Positions 61,221 through 64,000 of a stretch of 64,000 nucleotides of DNA are shown piece after piece. Below the pieces are notes generated by a model. The model was not told the DNA's origin. It searched no databases and worked only from the letters and a program-made list of their open reading frames with translations. Origin of the DNA: Bacteroidota bacterium (GTDB lineage Bacteria > Bacteroidota > Bacteroidia > Chitinophagales > Chitinophagaceae); NCBI GenBank assembly GCA_023422565.1, contig JAFAGR010000021.1, forward strand, positions 1 through 64,000, read 5' to 3'. The translations under genes and the position numbers were made by a program. The first letter of the stretch is position 1; every line of letters begins with the position of its first letter.

Positions 61221-62048
61221 TCAACAGGCCTTAAACGACCCTTCGCTTATCCTTTCACGGCGCACCCTCGTTATGAAATAGGGCTTTGAGCGCATCATGG
61301 CTTCAATTATCCGATGCCAGATCATTTTTTCTTGCTTGCAGAAACTTAGTTTGAAAAAGAATTCGTCAACATAGCCCTGCAGATATTTATCAGAACAGTG
61401 GTGATGGGTTCCGGTGATCCAGTGCTTAAAATTGTAGAGAATAATACTTTTGTTTTCTCCTACATACCGACCCGCGAGTAATTCGCAACGTTCAATCGAT
61501 CCCTTTTCTAAAAAGGGCGTGCATGTTGTCACTTCTTTCTTTTTTCGCGCACATTTTTTCTTTTGGATTTTTACATCTACTCTTTGCAGGCTGTTCAAAT
61601 TCTCGCCCCTATGCGTTAGAACAACGCTGTCAATCTTGCTGAATTTGGTGTCGGCAATTGTCCAATCCTCCTCTGGAAGCACCGCTCCCATTGCTTCCTG
61701 CACTTTTCGTTTAAAAAGCCATGCGGTTTTTTGATTCAGGGAAAACATTTTCCCCAACGTGACCGTTGAAATTCCATTCTTCAAAATGCCAATATGAAAA
61801 GCAATCGAAAATGCTTTAAGTAAGGGCATTTGAATTTTGTGGAAAAGGGTATTTGCAGTCATCGATTCATCAAACCTGCATTTTGAGCATCGCGCATGAA
61901 ACAAGGTTCTCCCTTTCCAGAATTTGTTGTTGCCGCATCGTATGCATGAATATCTTTCTTTCCACTTCAGGTCAAATAAATATTGGCGACAGTCGTCCTC
62001 GGTTTTAAAAGACTTGTTGAAGTCTTCAAGGTCCATTCCTTTAAACAT
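61221..62048 (-). CDS. IS1595-type transposase-like protein, catalytic motifs degenerate
   Basis: This 275-aa frame has the N-terminal zinc ribbon of IS1595/ISXO2-type transposases (CIRCGNNKFWKGR...HARCSKC, about 36-58) and the following helical region (TANTLFHKIQMPLLKAF, QKTAWLFKRKVQEAM). It also has a C-terminal YLQGYVDEFFFKLSF resembling their H...YLDEFxFRFN segment. In between, the DExxxGG and TDxxxxY segments that supply catalytic acids are not recognisable. No matching terminal inverted repeats were found in the 90-190 bp flanks. It may be an old, inactive or repurposed element. Confidence 0.7.
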   Translation of the reverse strand: MFKGMDLEDFNKSFKTEDDCRQYLFDLKWKERYSCIRCGNNKFWKGRTLFHARCSKCRFDESMTANTLFHKIQMPLLKAFSIAFHIGILKNGISTVTLGKMFSLNQKTAWLFKRKVQEAMGAVLPEEDWTIADTKFSKIDSVVLTHRGENLNSLQRVDVKIQKKKCARKKKEVTTCTPFLEKGSIERCELLAGRYVGENKSIILYNFKHWITGTHHHCSDKYLQGYVDEFFFKLSFCKQEKMIWHRIIEAMMRSKPYFITRVRRERISEGSFKAC

Positions 62049-62216
62049 GTGTAATTTTTTAGACTGCTAAGATCAAGAATGGATCACTTCCTGTCAATTC
62101 CCCAAACTGGTGTATTAAGGGGAGGTAAATGGATAACGGAGCTGTCAATAAAGTGGTTCTTAAAGGAGGGTTGGGCGGGTTTAGACCCCCTTGTTCGCTC
62201 TACATTTGATTTGCTT

Positions 62217-62224
62217 TACTTTTG
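62217..62224 (+). promoter_or_regulatory. -7 element of tgt (TACTTTTG)
   Basis: This exact TAnnTTTG match lies 18 bp before the tgt start, with a TTG at 62191-62193 as a possible -33 element (23-bp spacing). Confidence 0.6.
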
Positions 62225-62242
62225 CCAGCCTAAAAAAACTTA

Positions 62243-63382
62243 ATGCCCGCACTGCAATTCACCATAAACGCTAACGATCCCTCCTCCTCCGCCCGTGCCG
62301 GTGAAATCACCACCGACCACGGCCTAATCCAAACCCCCATCTTCATGCCGGTAGGCACCGTGGGAAGCGTGAAAGCCATAACACAACGTCAACTAATAGA
62401 CGAAGTTCAGGCACAGATTATCCTCGGCAACACCTATCACCTCTACCTTCGCCCCGGCACTGAAATTCTGGAAGCCGCCGGCGGATTGCACAAGTTCAAT
62501 GGCTGGGACCGGCCAATCCTTACCGACAGCGGAGGATTCCAGGTTTTTTCGCTTGCTAATAACAGGAAACTTAACGAAGAAGGTGCATTGTTTCAATCGC
62601 ATATTGACGGAAGCAAACATCTTTTCTCGCCGGAAAAAGTGATGGATATACAACGTTCTATCGGCGGCGATATCATTATGGCCTTCGATGAATGCCCGCC
62701 GGGAGGAAGCGAATACCAATACGCGAAAACATCAATGGAGCTCACGCACCGCTGGCTGAATCGTTGTTTCGATCGCTTTAATGCTACGCCGGACAAATAC
62801 GGTTACACACAGAATCTTTTCCCCATCGTTCAGGGCGGTGTTCACCATGATCTGAGAAAGGCCTCATGCGATTTTATCGCTTCCAAAAATGCTACCGGCA
62901 ATGCCATCGGCGGATTAAGTGTTGGCGAACCCATCGAAACCATGTATGAAATTTGCCAACTTTGCTGCGATCATCTGCCGAAAGATAAACCCCGCTACCT
63001 GATGGGCGTAGGCACACCATGGAATATTCTCGAGTGCATTGCCATGGGCGTGGATATGTTTGATTGCGTAATGCCCACCCGGAACGGGAGGAATGCGATG
63101 TTGTTCACCACGAATGGCGTTATTAATATAGATAATAAAAAATGGGAGAAAGATTTTTCCCCAATCGATGAAACCATCGGCTGCCACATGAGCGCGTATT
63201 ACTCAAAGGCCTATCTGCGCCACCTGATGAAAAGCGGGGAGTATCTCGGGCTCACTATCGCCAGCGTGCACAATCTAGCTTTTTATTTATGGCTGGTGAA
63301 AGAAGCGAGAAAACGGATCATCGATGGCAATTTCTTATCCTGGAAAAATGAATTGGTGCCGCGGCTGCAGCAAAGGCTGTAA
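62243..63382 (+). CDS. tgt: Queuine tRNA-ribosyltransferase
   Basis: Tgt exchanges guanine-34 of GUN-anticodon tRNAs for the queuosine precursor. The 379-aa protein has the catalytic aspartate in TDSGGFQVFSL (about 92-102), GGLSVGEP (about 222-229), and MGVGTPWNILECIAMGVDMFDCVMPTRNGRNA (about 253-284) with the nucleophilic Asp. The zinc site is unusual: the normal C-x-C-x2-C appears as I312-G-C314-H-M-S317, so two of three cysteines are missing although the later histidine (ASVHNLAFYL) remains. Confidence 0.94.
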   Translation: MPALQFTINANDPSSSARAGEITTDHGLIQTPIFMPVGTVGSVKAITQRQLIDEVQAQIILGNTYHLYLRPGTEILEAAGGLHKFNGWDRPILTDSGGFQVFSLANNRKLNEEGALFQSHIDGSKHLFSPEKVMDIQRSIGGDIIMAFDECPPGGSEYQYAKTSMELTHRWLNRCFDRFNATPDKYGYTQNLFPIVQGGVHHDLRKASCDFIASKNATGNAIGGLSVGEPIETMYEICQLCCDHLPKDKPRYLMGVGTPWNILECIAMGVDMFDCVMPTRNGRNAMLFTTNGVINIDNKKWEKDFSPIDETIGCHMSAYYSKAYLRHLMKSGEYLGLTIASVHNLAFYLWLVKEARKRIIDGNFLSWKNELVPRLQQRL

Positions 63383-63448
63383 TGTTTTCAACATCATAAA
63401 CCCTTCCCGATAATTTTTATAAATTAGCCCTCCGAAAATGAAAACGTT

Positions 63449-64000
63449 ATGAGAAAATTATTTTTCCTGCTTTGCCTTCTTCCCGTACTCTCAATCGCTC
63501 AGGTGCAGGATGCTACGATCCCAAAAGATGCCCCGGTTGATGTGGCGGTGTCTGATTTTAAAAACAACACGCTTCAAAATGAGATCATCGTTTTTAGAAG
63601 TGTGGCCACGCAACGCGAATACCAGGGCCTTACAGACGAAAATGGAAAGTTCTCTATCAGGCTTCCGTCCGGCGATAAGTACGAAATTTTTATTCTCGGC
63701 TTCAAAGATTCAACAAGTTATAACGTGCTCGAAATTCCGGGCCTAACGGGGAAAGCCTATTACAAAGACCCGTTCAAGGTGGGCATTCAGTTCATGCCTT
63801 CGAAAACCTTTGTGCTTGACGATTGTAATTTCGAAACCGGTAAAGCAACGCTTGAACCGGAATCCTTTACCGTGCTTGATGAGCTGGTTGCTTACCTTAA
63901 CAGGAAGGTGGATGAAAAGATCGAACTCGGAGGACATACAGATAATGTGGGCTCCGCAGCCGCGAACCTTAAACTATCAGACGAAAGGGCAAATGCGGTT
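63449..64000 (+). CDS. OmpA-family protein, truncated by the window edge
   Basis: This frame is open to the last base (184 codons visible). It has a signal peptide (MRKLFFLLCLLPVLSIAQ), a carboxypeptidase-regulatory-like beta domain (about 30-115; YQGLTDENGKFSIRLPSG) and the start of a canonical OmpA domain (from about 125) with IELGGHTDNVGS and LSDERANAV, including the peptidoglycan-contacting Asp and Arg. It probably links the outer membrane to the cell wall. The C-terminus lies beyond the window. Confidence 0.85.
   Translation, partial: MRKLFFLLCLLPVLSIAQVQDATIPKDAPVDVAVSDFKNNTLQNEIIVFRSVATQREYQGLTDENGKFSIRLPSGDKYEIFILGFKDSTSYNVLEIPGLTGKAYYKDPFKVGIQFMPSKTFVLDDCNFETGKATLEPESFTVLDELVAYLNRKVDEKIELGGHTDNVGSAAANLKLSDERANAV

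Noticed and set aside
62160..62195. Riboswitch or attenuator before tgt
   Set aside because: Only a short GGGT/ACCC pairing is seen, with no known preQ1 or T-box features. A consensus promoter lies downstream of it.
1..64000. tRNA, rRNA or tmRNA genes
   Set aside because: No cloverleaf with GTTCRANYC-type T-arm or rRNA signature was found in the gaps examined by eye; a dedicated search tool could still find one.

Overview
The window is a stretch of chromosome from a member of the Bacteroidota, most likely of the Chitinophagaceae/Sphingobacteriia type. Three things point there. Many genes are preceded by the phylum's -7 promoter element TAnnTTTG. Secreted proteins carry type IX secretion (T9SS) C-terminal sorting domains. 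Several gene neighbourhoods are phylum-typical (bamD-omega-coaBC-DUF4835-DUF4296, comA-aroE, TonB receptor plus lipoprotein pairs). Genus cannot be set from this sequence alone. No rRNA, tRNA, CRISPR array, prophage or plasmid genes were seen.

Layout. 0.3-12.4 kb is housekeeping: radC, prs, rplY, yidC, two unknown secreted proteins, a TPR protein, a comA-like gene coupled to aroE, rdgB, ilvE, and rpsL-rpsG. The usual rpsL-rpsG-fusA run is broken by about 4.9 kb holding a decayed coding remnant (12486-12894), a 946-aa PKD/T9SS surface protein and a DUF4919-like protein; fusA then has its own promoter and long leader. 19.6-22.1 kb is a minus-strand signalling operon: small protein, stand-alone multi-pass membrane protein, minimal histidine kinase, LuxR-type regulator. 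Upstream of it lie repeated TACCGT dyads and an orphan terminator, suggesting operators and/or an unannotated structured RNA. 22.6-32.2 kb holds a beta-barrel protein, an exonuclease, and a surface locus made of a secreted EEP-family hydrolase, a TonB receptor, a DUF5689 lipoprotein and a lamin-tail-domain T9SS cargo. After htpG, 34.6-37.9 kb is a probable copper-handling operon whose receptor carries a CxxxM motif like that of OprC. 38-44 kb has an SDR, a DUF1810 protein, an ECF sigma factor with a DoxX-like protein, a methyltransferase, recJ and a prenyl synthase. 44-64 kb is mostly housekeeping (OmpA-like protein, bamD, omega, coaBC, scoAB, pckA, pepP, pssA, purS, rsmI, M1 peptidase, rsmG, a glycosyltransferase, tgt) plus one degenerate IS1595-type transposase gene and a truncated OmpA-family gene at the right edge.

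The most unusual content is between genes. Many intergenic gaps carry low-complexity arrays built from a few short words (TAGTTGG/TAGTCGT, CCTGTACC, CATAACCCA, CGTAAATCGTACAT, ACCAACAA). The word blocks keep a fixed order, mostly read in the sense of the upstream gene, and in four genes the in-frame stop codon is itself the TAG of the first TAGTT word. Separately, two copies of a paired-hairpin element (46027-46095 minus, 59185-59276 plus) share three conserved sequence blocks while their stems differ in sequence yet keep their pairing, the signature of a conserved nucleic-acid structure.
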